NCBI GenBank assembly: GCA_963725085.1
Contig: CAVRXM010000005.1
Location: forward strand, 186,001-250,000
Source of the DNA: VRUE01 sp963725085
GTDB lineage: Bacteria > Actinomycetota > Thermoleophilia > Solirubrobacterales > 70-9
Reading direction: 5' to 3'
Length of the DNA stretch: 64,000 bases
Under the pieces are notes generated by a model. The model saw only the letters and a list, made by a program, of their open reading frames with translations. It was not told the DNA's origin and did no database searches. Positions 7,704 to 16,061 of the stretch are shown piece after piece. Numbering within the stretch: position 1 is the first letter of the stretch; each line of letters begins with the position of its first letter. A program made the position numbers and the translations under genes.

Positions 7704-9101
7704 CTATTCGGTCGCTGGGGAACCTGCCGTCACCGGAGTTCCGGCTTCAGGCCGATCGCCCGGTTTCGGCGAGACGATGTTGATCGTGATGTAGGCGACG
7801 ACAGCCGCGACGACGACCAGCGGCGCCGAGCCGGTACCCGCCGATTGCGCCGTGATCACGCCGGTGAGAATCACAGCCGTGAGGGGCAACCGCAGCACCG
7901 CCGCAACGCCCGCCGCGATCCCGACCGAGACCGCTGGAGTCAGCTCCACCCCCGACAGATGCGCGGCCATCAGTCCCGCCGCGGCTCCGAGGAACATCGC
8001 GGGGAAGGTCGGGCCGCCGCGGAAGCCCGCCAGGGAGATGCTCCAGGCGACACCCTTGAAGAGGATCAGCAGAGCCAGCGCCGAGAGCGACCATTGATCG
8101 GCATGGGTGACGAGATTGGGAAGCGCCGTCTCGCCTGAGAAGAGGACCTGGTTAACCCCTTTGTCGGTGATTTCTGAGAAGGCGATCGCCGCTGCCGCCA
8201 CCGCGAGCCCCGCCACGGGTAGGAGCAGGAATGGTCGACGGGTGACGATTGGCACCAGCCTCTTTGCCAGGGTGAAGATCACGAAGGCGCCGAGCGCGAC
8301 AGCGATCGCCAGGGCGATCGTCCAGAGGATGTCGCCGAAGTTCGGACGGACGAACTCGGGCAGCGTCAGGGGGCTGAGCGCGAAGTCGCTGCTGCTGACC
8401 CCGGTCCACGACTCCATGCCGATCGAAACCAGCGAGCCGATTCCCGCCGCGAGCAGGCCAGGTAGCAGGATCAGCGGCACTTTGGGTCCGCCCAATCCGC
8501 TCGCCTCGATGATGATCACCGCCGCGATGACCGGCGACCCGAAGAGGAATGACATCGCGGCGAACATTCCGGCGCTGCCGAGGATGAGGCCCACCCCCGG
8601 TGGGACGTCCCTGCGCCCCAGTTGGACAGCAAGCAGGCCCACCCCGCCACACAGCGCGATCAGCGGAGCCTCCGGTCCCAGCACCAGCCCGAGTCCGATC
8701 GACGCCAGAGCTGCAAGCAGCACGCCCGGCAGATCCACCAGCGGGATCATGCCTGGCGAGATGCCATCCGCGGGAAGGTGACCGCCATTGCCGGGAAGGC
8801 GGACCAGCGCGAAGGCGACGAGCAGACCGGCGATCGCCAGAACTGGAAGCGACCACCATTTCGGCGCGTGGTCGTAACCGAGGTTTTCCGGAAGTTCAGA
8901 AAACACGTATTGCGGGATGTAATGGGTCGCCTCCAGGAAGGACCAGGCCACAAGCGAGGCGATGATTCCGATCACCGCGGAGAGCAGGAGCAGAATCAGG
9001 AATCTCCGGCTGCGGATAATCGCCATCGGGTTTTCCGCGGCTTCCGGGGCTGCCCCTTCCGTGGGTGGTTTCTGCTCGGCCTCGGGCATCGTTAGAACCA
9101 C
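7704..9101 (-). CDS. ClC-family chloride channel or transporter
   Basis: A 465-residue polytopic membrane protein with about ten or more helices. The ClC anion-pathway motifs are recognisable in altered form: GNGGHLP at about 104-110 (GSGIP), GPEAPLIALCGG (G(R/K)EGP with its gating Glu kept) and FRGGPTFPAMFLGAAAG (GGxFxP). It should move chloride or another anion, with or without proton exchange. Two starts are possible, ATG 9101 and ATG 9089. The C-terminus lacks CBS domains. It stands alone between a broken SHOCT fragment and a divergent exporter gene, inside the tRNA-Cys island. Confidence 0.85.
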   Translation of the reverse strand: MVLTMPEAEQKPPTEGAAPEAAENPMAIIRSRRFLILLLLSAVIGIIASLVAWSFLEATHYIPQYVFSELPENLGYDHAPKWWSLPVLAIAGLLVAFALVRLPGNGGHLPADGISPGMIPLVDLPGVLLAALASIGLGLVLGPEAPLIALCGGVGLLAVQLGRRDVPPGVGLILGSAGMFAAMSFLFGSPVIAAVIIIEASGLGGPKVPLILLPGLLAAGIGSLVSIGMESWTGVSSSDFALSPLTLPEFVRPNFGDILWTIALAIAVALGAFVIFTLAKRLVPIVTRRPFLLLPVAGLAVAAAAIAFSEITDKGVNQVLFSGETALPNLVTHADQWSLSALALLILFKGVAWSISLAGFRGGPTFPAMFLGAAAGLMAAHLSGVELTPAVSVGIAAGVAAVLRLPLTAVILTGVITAQSAGTGSAPLVVVAAVVAYITINIVSPKPGDRPEAGTPVTAGSPATE

Positions 9102-9267
9102 GATCCTCCGTCACCGGCCGGTGATCTGCAACAAGGAGCTGGTTTGAGAGTGCCTCGGCGCGTTGCGCTCGCTCATCAGTTAGCTCGCCCACGCCGTCGC
9201 CCCTTGACGAGAGCGCATCCGGCGTCCCGGCCCTGCCCGCTCGCTGCCGGGAAGTAGGCTCGCCCAC

Positions 9268-9948
9268 ATGAGCGAAGTCTTCGTCTTCGCCTTCGCGGCC
9301 GCGTTCAACCCGACGCTGCTCGCGGCCTCGACCGTGATGCTGCTGATGCCGAGCCCGAAGCGGCTCCTGCTCGGCTACCTGCTCGGGGCGACGATGACGA
9401 GCATCACCCTGGGCCTGCTAATCGTCTTCCAGTTCGAGGAATCGAGCACGGTCAGCACGGCGGAAAACTCGCTCAGCGGGTCCCAGGACATAGTCCTGGG
9501 ACTACTCCTGCTGGTGATCACCTACGTGATCGGCACCGAACGCCACAAGCGGGTCGTCGAACGCCGCCACGCAAAGCGCGTCGACAAGCCGAAGAAGGAC
9601 CCAGCCTGGCAAAAAGTCCTCAACAAAGGCTCAGCCCGGTGGACCTTTGTCGCCGGTGCCCTGCTGACCCTTCCCGGCGGCTCCTACCTCGCCGGCCTCG
9701 CGCAGATGAGCAAGCAAGAACTGAGCACGACGGAAACCGTCCTCTACGTCCTCGCCTTCAACGTGATCATGCTGGCTTTGCTGGAGGTTCCACTGCTCGG
9801 CTACGCCTTCGCTCCCGACTGGACCCCTGGCGCGGTGCAGCGGTTCAAGGAATCGCTCAGCCGTCACGGCGGCCGAATCCTCTTTATCGGCGCCCTCGTA
9901 CTGGGAATCCTCCTGATCGTGCGCGGCTTGATCGAGCTGCTGACCTAG
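9268..9948 (+). CDS. GAP family (Sap/LysE-like) membrane protein
   Basis: A 226-residue protein with about six membrane helices. It opens with AFAAAFNPTLLAASTVMLL and has a basic cytoplasmic loop (ERHKRVVERRHAKRVDKPKK) in the middle. This matches the GAP/Sap family related to the mycobacterial sulfolipid-addressing protein and to LysE-type exporters. It may export a lipid or small molecule; the substrate is unknown. The gene is divergent from the ClC gene, with 166 bases between the two starts and no clear regulatory site seen there. Confidence 0.75.
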   Translation: MSEVFVFAFAAAFNPTLLAASTVMLLMPSPKRLLLGYLLGATMTSITLGLLIVFQFEESSTVSTAENSLSGSQDIVLGLLLLVITYVIGTERHKRVVERRHAKRVDKPKKDPAWQKVLNKGSARWTFVAGALLTLPGGSYLAGLAQMSKQELSTTETVLYVLAFNVIMLALLEVPLLGYAFAPDWTPGAVQRFKESLSRHGGRILFIGALVLGILLIVRGLIELLT

Positions 9949-9983
9949 GTGCTTCGGAATGCGACTGCGGCCTTCTGCTTCGC

Positions 9984-10091
9984 TCAGCCGCCGAGCAGCT
10001 TTGCCTTCTCCCGCTCGAACTCCTCGTCTGACAGCTCGTTCTGATCGTGAAGTTCGCCCAGCTGCTTGAGCTGGTCGACTGCTTCGGGGGA
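9984..10091 (-). pseudogene. SHOCT domain fragment, antisense copy
   Basis: On the minus strand the frame reads PEAVDQLKQLGELHDQNELS, then SDEEFEREKAKLLGG and TGA. This is almost the same as residues 61-93 of the SHOCT protein at 3797-4084. The upstream part of that gene is absent and the frame runs into unrelated sequence. It is the third copy of this tail in the island. Confidence 0.65.
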
Positions 10092-10232
10092 GGGGTGAAC
10101 ACAACGAACTGGGCTCCTGCTTTTCGCGGGGAGGAGCGACCAGATTGGCCCGATCCGCTGAGGCATGCGGGTGGTCACTACGGCAGCACTTCGCATAGCG
10201 GTCAAATAACCTTCGCGGGCCGGAAGCCGCTC

Positions 10233-11867
10233 ATGCGTAAGTGGATCCCCATCATCATCCTCGCCTCGGGCCAGTTCGTGATGACGCTCGATTCGAGCGT
10301 GATGAACGTCTCGATCACCCAAATCTCCGAGGACCTCAATACCTCGATCCAGGGCGTCCAGGCCGCGATCACCTTCTACACCCTGGTGATGGCCGCCTTC
10401 ATGCTCTCCGGCGCCAAGCTCGGCGACATCCAGGGGCGGAACCGGATCTTTGCGATCGGCCTAGCCGTCTACGGCCTCGGCTCCCTCACCACCGCCCTCA
10501 GCCCCAGCCTGCCGGTGCTACTGGTGGGCTGGTCCGGCGTCGAGGGGCTGGGGGCCGTGATGGTGATCCCCGCGATCGCGGCGCTCACGGCCGCGACCTA
10601 TGAGGGCAAGGACCGGGCCATCGCCTACGCGCTGATCGGGGGCATCACCGCGATCGCCGTCGCGGCAGGCCCGTTGATCGGCGGCTGGGTGACGACCAAC
10701 GCCAGCTGGCGCTACGTCTTCGCCGGTGAGACGGTGGTGGTGATCGGGATCCTGCTGGTCCGGGGACAGATCGCGCAGGCGCCCCGCGTGGAGCAGCCTC
10801 CCAAGATGGACTTCGGGGGCGCGGCGCTCTCGGCGGCCGGACTCGGCCTGATGGTCTTCGGGATCCTGATGAGCAGCAAATGGGGGTTCATCCAGCCGAT
10901 CGGAGCGCTGACGATCGGGGGGACGGAGATCACCCCGCTCGGCTTCTCGGTGGTTCCCTTCCTGATCCTCGCGGGCCTGGGCCTGCTGGCGGGCTTCGTC
11001 CACTGGGAGGAGCGCCAGCATCGCTTGGGGCGCGACCGTCTGGTGGACCCCGCCCTGCTGCAGATCAAGCGGCTCCGCTCCGGGCTCACGACTTTGCTGG
11101 GCCAGCAGCTGGTGCTAATGGGGCTCTTCTTCGTCGTTCCCGTCTATCTGCAGGTCGTGCTCGGCTTCGACGCGTTCGAGACCGGCAAGCGCCTGCTGCC
11201 CCTCTCGATATCGATGCTGATCTTCGCGATGCTGGGGCCCAGGATCGCGGGCCGCCGGTCGCCGAGAACGGTGGCGCAGATGGGCCTGGTCTCGATGAGC
11301 ATCGGGGCCACGCTGATGCTCGCGACCCTCGACGTGACGCTCAACGACTTGGGCTTCAAGACAGCCTTGGCTCTGATCGGCGCCGGAGGCGGGCTGCTTG
11401 CCTCGCAGCTCGGCAACGTGATCATGTCGTCGGTCGATCCCTCGAAGACGAGCGAGACCGGGGGCCTCCAGGGCACCGCGCTCAACCTCGGCTCTTCAAT
11501 CGGCACCGCCCTGATCGGCGCGATCCTGATCGTCAACCTGATCAACGGGTTCAACTCTCAGGTCGCCGACAACCCAGCGCTGCCCTCGTCGGTGAAGGAG
11601 ACGATCGCCACCAACACCGAGGAGGGGATCGACCTCGTGTCCGTAGGACAGGTCGAACAGATAGCGACCGAAGAGGGGCTGCCCCCGGACCAGGCGAAGG
11701 CGGTCGCAGACGACTACGGCGACGCCGAGCTCGATGCCCTCCGCGTGTCCCTGGGCGCGGTCGCCGTCGCGGCGCTGCTCACGCTCTGGTTCACGAGGAA
11801 CCTGCCCCGCTCGGCCGTCGCACCCACTGCCGCGAAGGAGCCGGCGGGGGCAACGGCCTCCACCTGA
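10233..11867 (+). CDS. MFS drug exporter, DHA2 (14-helix) type
   Basis: From ATG 10233 the protein has 544 residues and about 14 membrane helices. The first helix contains ASGQFVMTLDSSVMNVSITQ, the D1 motif of the DHA2 drug:H+ antiporters (EmrB/QacA type). Motif A is partly seen in SGAKLGDIQGRNRIFAIGLA. It should export hydrophobic compounds using the proton gradient. The frame stays open to 10047, but the upstream part does not resemble the family, so 10233 is the likely start. An acidic extracytoplasmic loop (EEGIDLVSVGQVEQIATEEG) precedes the last helix. It is island cargo. Confidence 0.85.
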   Translation: MRKWIPIIILASGQFVMTLDSSVMNVSITQISEDLNTSIQGVQAAITFYTLVMAAFMLSGAKLGDIQGRNRIFAIGLAVYGLGSLTTALSPSLPVLLVGWSGVEGLGAVMVIPAIAALTAATYEGKDRAIAYALIGGITAIAVAAGPLIGGWVTTNASWRYVFAGETVVVIGILLVRGQIAQAPRVEQPPKMDFGGAALSAAGLGLMVFGILMSSKWGFIQPIGALTIGGTEITPLGFSVVPFLILAGLGLLAGFVHWEERQHRLGRDRLVDPALLQIKRLRSGLTTLLGQQLVLMGLFFVVPVYLQVVLGFDAFETGKRLLPLSISMLIFAMLGPRIAGRRSPRTVAQMGLVSMSIGATLMLATLDVTLNDLGFKTALALIGAGGGLLASQLGNVIMSSVDPSKTSETGGLQGTALNLGSSIGTALIGAILIVNLINGFNSQVADNPALPSSVKETIATNTEEGIDLVSVGQVEQIATEEGLPPDQAKAVADDYGDAELDALRVSLGAVAVAALLTLWFTRNLPRSAVAPTAAKEPAGATAST

Positions 11868-11884
11868 GCGCCCGCCCCTCCCGA

Positions 11885-12685
11885 TCAAGCTCCTTTGGGG
11901 CGGGTTCGCCAGAGGCTCACGAGCCCGGCGACGAGCGTGACGAGGAAGATCTGGCCGCCCAGCATCTCCATGACCGCAAGCGACTGCCCGACGGTCCCGG
12001 CGGGGACGAGATTGCCGTAGCCGGTCGTGGTCAGCGTCGTGTAGCTGAAGAAGAGGTAGTCGCTCGAGCTCGCATCGGGCACACCGGTGAAGAAATCGCT
12101 CTGGCTCCAGCGGCTGAACGCCAAAAAGAAGAACGCGAACAGCAGGCCGATCAGCGCATAGACGCTCACCGCCCCGAGGATCGTGCGGAAGTCGACCCGG
12201 GCCGCCAGGACGACGCGACGAAGGATCGTGGCGGCGGCGATCGACAGCAGGACGGAGACCGCGCCGAACGCGGCGCCGAGCAGTTGATCCGAATCGATCG
12301 CCTTGGCGATCGCCGCTGCCAGCACCGCGGCGGCCCCGACCCCAACCGCCAGGCGCACCCGTGACGGGCGCACATCCGAGCTCGTCAACGCAATGACCGC
12401 GGTCAGCACTGCGATCACGACCGCCGCGACGCGACCGCCCCAGCCCTCGGGTGGCAGCGTCATCATCACCACGAAGGTGGTCAGGATCAGGACGAGAACG
12501 AGGCCGTAAGCGTTTCCAATCCGCTGGGCCAGCTCAAGGGGGGTCTCACGGCCCCGGCGCAGACGGCGCGGGGGACCGTCACGTTCCGCACGCTGATCGG
12601 GCACGCATTGCATTTCGGGCGGCCACACCCGGCTCCTGCCTCTGCACACAACCCGCCACGGATCAGTCGAATAACTGGCGAACAT
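11885..12685 (-). CDS. two-pore-helix-type potassium channel
   Basis: A 266-residue membrane protein. After an Arg-rich N-terminus come about four hydrophobic helices. Then follows an ion-channel pore unit: a helix (LIGLLFAFFFLAFSRW), a pore helix and the K+ selectivity filter in TTLTTTGYGNLVPAG, and a final helix. The TTGYG filter makes potassium selectivity likely. No RCK or cyclic-nucleotide domain is visible. ATG 12685 gives the longest form; ATG 12613 gives one 24 residues shorter, which I think equally likely. It converges on the MFS gene with 17 bases between. Confidence 0.85.
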   Translation of the reverse strand: MFASYSTDPWRVVCRGRSRVWPPEMQCVPDQRAERDGPPRRLRRGRETPLELAQRIGNAYGLVLVLILTTFVVMMTLPPEGWGGRVAAVVIAVLTAVIALTSSDVRPSRVRLAVGVGAAAVLAAAIAKAIDSDQLLGAAFGAVSVLLSIAAATILRRVVLAARVDFRTILGAVSVYALIGLLFAFFFLAFSRWSQSDFFTGVPDASSSDYLFFSYTTLTTTGYGNLVPAGTVGQSLAVMEMLGGQIFLVTLVAGLVSLWRTRPKGA

Positions 12686-12879
12686 TGGACAGCTTCTCGG
12701 CCTGGCCGAGGAGGACGGTAGTTATCCAGGTCAGGAATCCCGGTTGCGACCTTTCTGCTGATCGAGTTCCGATTTCTTCTGGTCCGTCCAGCGGACGCTC
12801 TTCTCGAAGCCCTCTGCGGCGCGGTCAGCCGGACGACAAGGCTCGATTGTCTTGGGCGACGAGCTGTGGCCGGCCGGGT

Positions 12880-13119
12880 TCCAAGCGGCAAGCTTTACGC
12901 CGCGCTGACCGGGCCTGGACTAAGGTGGCGTTGGTCACCGCTCTGCGGCTGCACCAGGCCCGACACACCTAGCCAGCTTCATGACCGCTGCGTGGGGTGA
13001 ACGCCAAGGCCTTGAGCTCCTATGGGACACAGCGGCATCAAGTGACGTTCGACCTCTGCGGTCGATCTAATGCCGGGGTCCGACGAGGAGGCTGAGAGGC
13101 AGCTTGACGCGTTCCTGGT
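12880..13119 (+). pseudogene. tyrosine recombinase 3' remnant (right)
   Basis: One frame reads ALRRADRAWTKVALVTALRL then HQARHT, the box II region of phage integrases (catalytic H-x-x-R), and hits a TAG at 12970. A second frame continues with VNAKALSSY, and after another shift LMPGSDEEAERQLDAFL follows, the familiar integrase tail. The active-site Tyr region is degraded (a Cys stands where DxYG is expected). At least two shifts and one stop show the gene is dead. It differs from the left remnant (1861-1994), so the island carried two different integrases. Confidence 0.7.
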
Positions 13120-13797
13120 CGGGCCGGGGCGGCGCCCAAGGCGGCGCTCAGCCAGATGGGTGACTGCACCGAGCATCGAGCCGATCTTCCCCGCGACCGA
13201 GCGCAGTGACCCTGACCGAGCGGTCCGCCGAAAGCGACTACGGATTCCTTCAACGCGAAGACGATCGCCGCCTTCGCTGCGGTGCCGCGCGCGTCCTCGA
13301 CGAGTGGTTCGCCGGTTCGCCGAGCGGCAGCGGGAGGCCGCGAAGGCTCAGTGACCGACCTGCGCAACCGGATACCGAGCAAGAGGCGGAAGACTCACGC
13401 TCTATGGCGCGTTCTTGGAGTCTGCACTTGCACGAGACCCTGCTGCGCCTCGGCACAAGGTCATGGTGCATCCGTGAGTCCGAGCGCTGGCACCGTAAGC
13501 CACGACCTCGAGGTGAGCGACCCTGGTGGCCAGTGGTTCATGGAGGCCATGTGCTTCTCCCCCCACCTACGAGCAGGGCCGCAACGAGCCTGCTGCAGAC
13601 GTGCCCACGGTCATCGAATACGTGAGCCAAGCCTGGGACCCGAAATGGCGGTTCACTCTCCAGGCACGTCCTTCACGGAAGCAGTCGCCGAAGCGAACGG
13701 CGGTATCTCCGAGGTGAAGCTTGGCCGGTCGCCTCGAGTGGGTCCGGAGGGCTGGACCGCTCGCACCGCCGAGCAGCATCAAGCCTGAAAAGCGACA

Positions 13798-14037
13798 TCA
13801 AGGTCGGAGCGACTGGACCACCGGCGCTGAGGGCGGTGCCGATGCCTCCCAGACATACATCGACCACCCGGTGACCGCGCCTGATGGTCGCGTTCCACCG
13901 GATCCACTCACTGCTACGCCGACGCTGTTCTTCGGCAGTTGGGTGGCGGCGTAAGACGCCCCACCGAGGGCGATGAACACGGCGATTGTCGCCCTGCGTT
14001 GGCGTAGGTCAGTCGTCCACGCAGCTTTCTCGGGCAT
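13798..14037 (-). pseudogene. truncated start of a signal-peptide repeat protein
   Basis: The minus-strand frame gives ATIAVFIALGGASYAATQLP then KNSVG. This is the signal peptide and first repeat of a family of secreted actinobacterial proteins; compare the intact start at 63616. After KNSVG the similarity ends and the frame runs on without further repeats. I read this as a fragment carrying only the 5' end of such a gene. Confidence 0.5.
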
Positions 14038-14258
14038 CCGCTCCTGCTGGCGGCGACAGTTCAGCTTTCAAGCTACGCCCGCCGTCGAAGAACGCGATCC
14101 GTATCCGGAGAGCTCAGCCGTCGGCCGAGCGTTCCTGCTCTCAGACGGAGCCACCAAACGGTGCCTCGAAGTCGTGCGCTTCTCGACTGAACTAGACGCC
14201 GCTCTGTCAAGTCGACAGGCACCAGACCGGCCCACATCCAGGGCATCCGCTGAACTGC

Positions 14259-14298
14259 CAAAGCCGTTTACACCGGTTCGATTCCGGTAGGCGCCTTC
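14259..14298 (+). repeat. right attachment repeat (attR-like), tRNA-Cys 3' half
   Basis: Identical over 40 bases to 1651-1690. Only the anticodon 3' arm, T arm and acceptor 3' strand are present. Upstream of the repeat the sequence no longer fits a tRNA, so it is not a functional second tRNA-Cys. It marks the right end of the 12.6 kb island. Confidence 0.85.
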
Positions 14299-14375
14299 GG
14301 CTTCTCCAGGCGATATTCCGCTCAGAGGGCGCACGCGGGGCGACATCGGCGCAAGCGCGCCCTCGACAACTCTGG

Positions 14376-14585
14376 CTACCAGGAGTGGAATGGCGGGCCG
14401 CCAGGCGAGCGGACAACCTGTTGGAGGCGACCGAAGTCGGAGACGTCCGGCGTCACGATCCCGTCCGGAATTCGGTGGGCGACGACGCGCATCTCCGTCC
14501 TACAGTTCGGGCAGGACCATCCCTCGGTTTCAGCATCGCGCAGAAGGAACCGCTCGTTGCAGCGCGGGCAGCCGATCAGGTCCAT
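14376..14585 (-). CDS. small zinc-ribbon protein
   Basis: A 69-residue protein with two Cys pairs, CPRC at residues 6-9 and CPNC at 25-28, separated by NERFLLRDAETEGWS. Four cysteines so spaced make a zinc-binding ribbon likely. The C-terminal half (PDGIVTPDVSDFGRL) is not recognised. It could be a regulator or part of a nucleic-acid-binding complex; nothing nearby decides this. It lies just outside the right end of the island, 64 bases from the aquaporin gene and on the same strand. The frame is short, so the call is moderate. Confidence 0.5.
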   Translation of the reverse strand: MDLIGCPRCNERFLLRDAETEGWSCPNCRTEMRVVAHRIPDGIVTPDVSDFGRLQQVVRSPGGPPFHSW

Positions 14586-14649
14586 CGTGAGCGCGAGCTA
14601 CCCGGTTCCGGTTGAAGAAAACCTCGCAACCGTCGGCCGATCTGCACTG

Positions 14650-15360
14650 TTAGCTGGACGTTTCGTGCGGCAGCATGACCTCCGACGCCTCCTCGGGCGT
14701 CAGGTCGGGGTAGAGGAAGCGGATCACGAAAAAAGCGACCATGCCACCGAGCAGCTGCACGACTATGAAGGGGGGGACCGAGGCGGGAGCGATGCCGGCG
14801 AAGGTGTCGGAGAACATCCGGCCGACGTCGATCGCGGGGTTTGCGAAGCTGGTCGAGCTGGTGAAGAAGTACGCAGCGCCGATGTAGGCGCCGACTGCCG
14901 CTGGAGCGAGGTTGCCGCGCCTGCTGCGTGCCAGGGCGAAGATGACCAGGAGCAGGCCGAGCGTCGCGATCACCTCGGCGAACAGATGCGACGGCGATGC
15001 GCGGTGCGTGGTCGAGATCGAGATTGCCGACAGCGAGAACATCGCGTTTGCGGCGACCGCCCCGGCGATGCAGCCGAGGACCTGTGCAGGGATATATGCG
15101 AAAGCATGACGCCAGCGAAGCCCCCTGAAAGCCGCGTCGACCAGGGAGACGACCGGGTTGAAGTGGGCGCCCGAGATTGGGCCGAACATGAGGATGAACG
15201 TGAAGAGGCCCGCTGCCGTCGCGGCGGCGTTCTCGAAGAGCTGCAGTCCCGTGTCGCCCGGGGAGAGTTCTGAAGCCGCGATGCCCGAGCCGATCACGGT
15301 CGCGGCGAGGAATGCCGAGCCGAGGAACTCGGCGAATAGCCGGCGGGAAAGGGGGATCAC
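14650..15360 (-). CDS. aquaporin/glycerol-facilitator family channel, arsenic cluster
   Basis: A 236-residue protein with six membrane helices and two half-helix motifs: HFNPVVS (NPV in place of the first NPA) and FANPAID. It belongs to the MIP family. Aquaporins encoded in ars clusters (AqpS type) let As(III) made by ArsC leave the cell, and I infer that role from the context. The GTG at 15358-15360 overlaps the arsC stop (GTGA), so the two are translationally coupled. A longer frame reaches 15510, but the extra residues do not look like a channel N-terminus. Confidence 0.85.
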   Translation of the reverse strand: MIPLSRRLFAEFLGSAFLAATVIGSGIAASELSPGDTGLQLFENAAATAAGLFTFILMFGPISGAHFNPVVSLVDAAFRGLRWRHAFAYIPAQVLGCIAGAVAANAMFSLSAISISTTHRASPSHLFAEVIATLGLLLVIFALARSRRGNLAPAAVGAYIGAAYFFTSSTSFANPAIDVGRMFSDTFAGIAPASVPPFIVVQLLGGMVAFFVIRFLYPDLTPEEASEVMLPHETSS

Positions 15361-15974
15361 CCGAGGACCAGCTCTTTGCAAGTATCGGCCGCGAGGCACT
15401 CCCGGGTACGGCGATGGGCGATCGCCTGAACGTGACCCCGGACCGGCACCTCGTCGTAGTGAGAGAGGACCGCGTCGGCGCAGGCTCGAATCTCGGCGTC
15501 GCTGCGCCACCCTGCGAACTCCTCTGCCAAAGCCGGCAGCATTGCTGCCAGGCGCAGACGGTGAGCGGTGGGGTCACTGCGGATCGCAGCGAGGCGGTTT
15601 TCGATCAAATCCATGACCCTCGCCTCGACCTCGTCGCGGATCGGACGCACCCTCTCCAGCGGCAACCCACCAGGATCGGGGACATCCCAGCTCTCCACGG
15701 TCGTCGGCACGTATGGACAGGCGTCGCCGCAGCCCATGGTCACCGCCCAATCTGCGTGGAGCTGCATCTCGCGCAGTAATTTCCGCGGCCTGCGGTCGGC
15801 GAGATCGATTCCGACGTCGGCCATCGCCTCGACGACGGCGGGCCAGAGCTGCGCCGCCGGTTCGGAGCCGGCCGACTCGGCGCGAATATCGGACGGCGCA
15901 TCGCGTTCGAAGAACGCCTGCGCCATCTGCGAACGCCCGGCGTTGTGGTTGCAGATGAAAAGAACGTGCTTGAT
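15357..15974 (-). CDS. arsC: arsenate reductase (low-molecular-weight phosphatase type) with C-terminal helical extension
   Basis: The active-site loop CNHNAGRS is followed by the SAGSEP strand, GIDLADRRPRKL and the acid loop VPDPGG, as in thioredoxin-coupled arsenate reductases. These reduce As(V) to As(III). Homologs begin with KHVLFICNHNAGRS; here the codon before KHV is ATC (15972-15974), with GGGAGAGG just upstream. No ATG, GTG or TTG lies in frame between it and an upstream stop. The first ATG (15926) falls after the catalytic Cys and cannot be the true start. Residues about 135-205 form an added helical domain (HRLRLAAMLPALAEEFAGW) like a three-helix dimerisation domain. It is coupled to the aquaporin gene and divergent from arsR. 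Confidence 0.8.
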   Translation of the reverse strand: MKHVLFICNHNAGRSQMAQAFFERDAPSDIRAESAGSEPAAQLWPAVVEAMADVGIDLADRRPRKLLREMQLHADWAVTMGCGDACPYVPTTVESWDVPDPGGLPLERVRPIRDEVEARVMDLIENRLAAIRSDPTAHRLRLAAMLPALAEEFAGWRSDAEIRACADAVLSHYDEVPVRGHVQAIAHRRTRECLAADTCKELVLG

Positions 15975-16025
15975 GGCCTCTCCCAGGGCGCGATCGAGAG
16001 CTACGCGGGAATTCGATCCTAAGCA

Positions 16026-16061
16026 TTGACAGATGCCATTTCAATAGATATATGTAAATAG
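16026..16061 (+). promoter_or_regulatory. arsR promoter with overlapping ArsR operator
   Basis: TTGACA (16026-16031) and TATATG (16049-16054), 17 bases apart, form a sigma-70-type promoter. Its start point would fall at or next to the arsR ATG (16062), so the mRNA is probably leaderless. A 22-bp imperfect dyad, ATTTCAATAGA/TATATGTAAAT (16038-16059, 8 of 11 pairs), covers the -10 box and is a good candidate ArsR binding site. The stretch is strikingly AT-rich for this genome and also serves the divergent arsC gene. Confidence 0.6.

Larger units (their letters stand above)
12686..14375. other. decayed right arm of the island, no intact gene
   Basis: These 1.7 kb hold only remnants: a second broken integrase (12880-13119), a truncated secreted-protein start (13798-14037, minus) and the right attachment repeat (14259-14298). 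Other open frames here overlap each other on both strands and show no recognisable domain, no good ribosome binding site and no codon pattern like their neighbours. I see no gene in 13120-13797. Confidence 0.6.

Noticed and set aside
14259..14298. A second tRNA-Cys gene
   Set aside because: Only the 3' half is present; the D arm and the 5' acceptor strand are missing.
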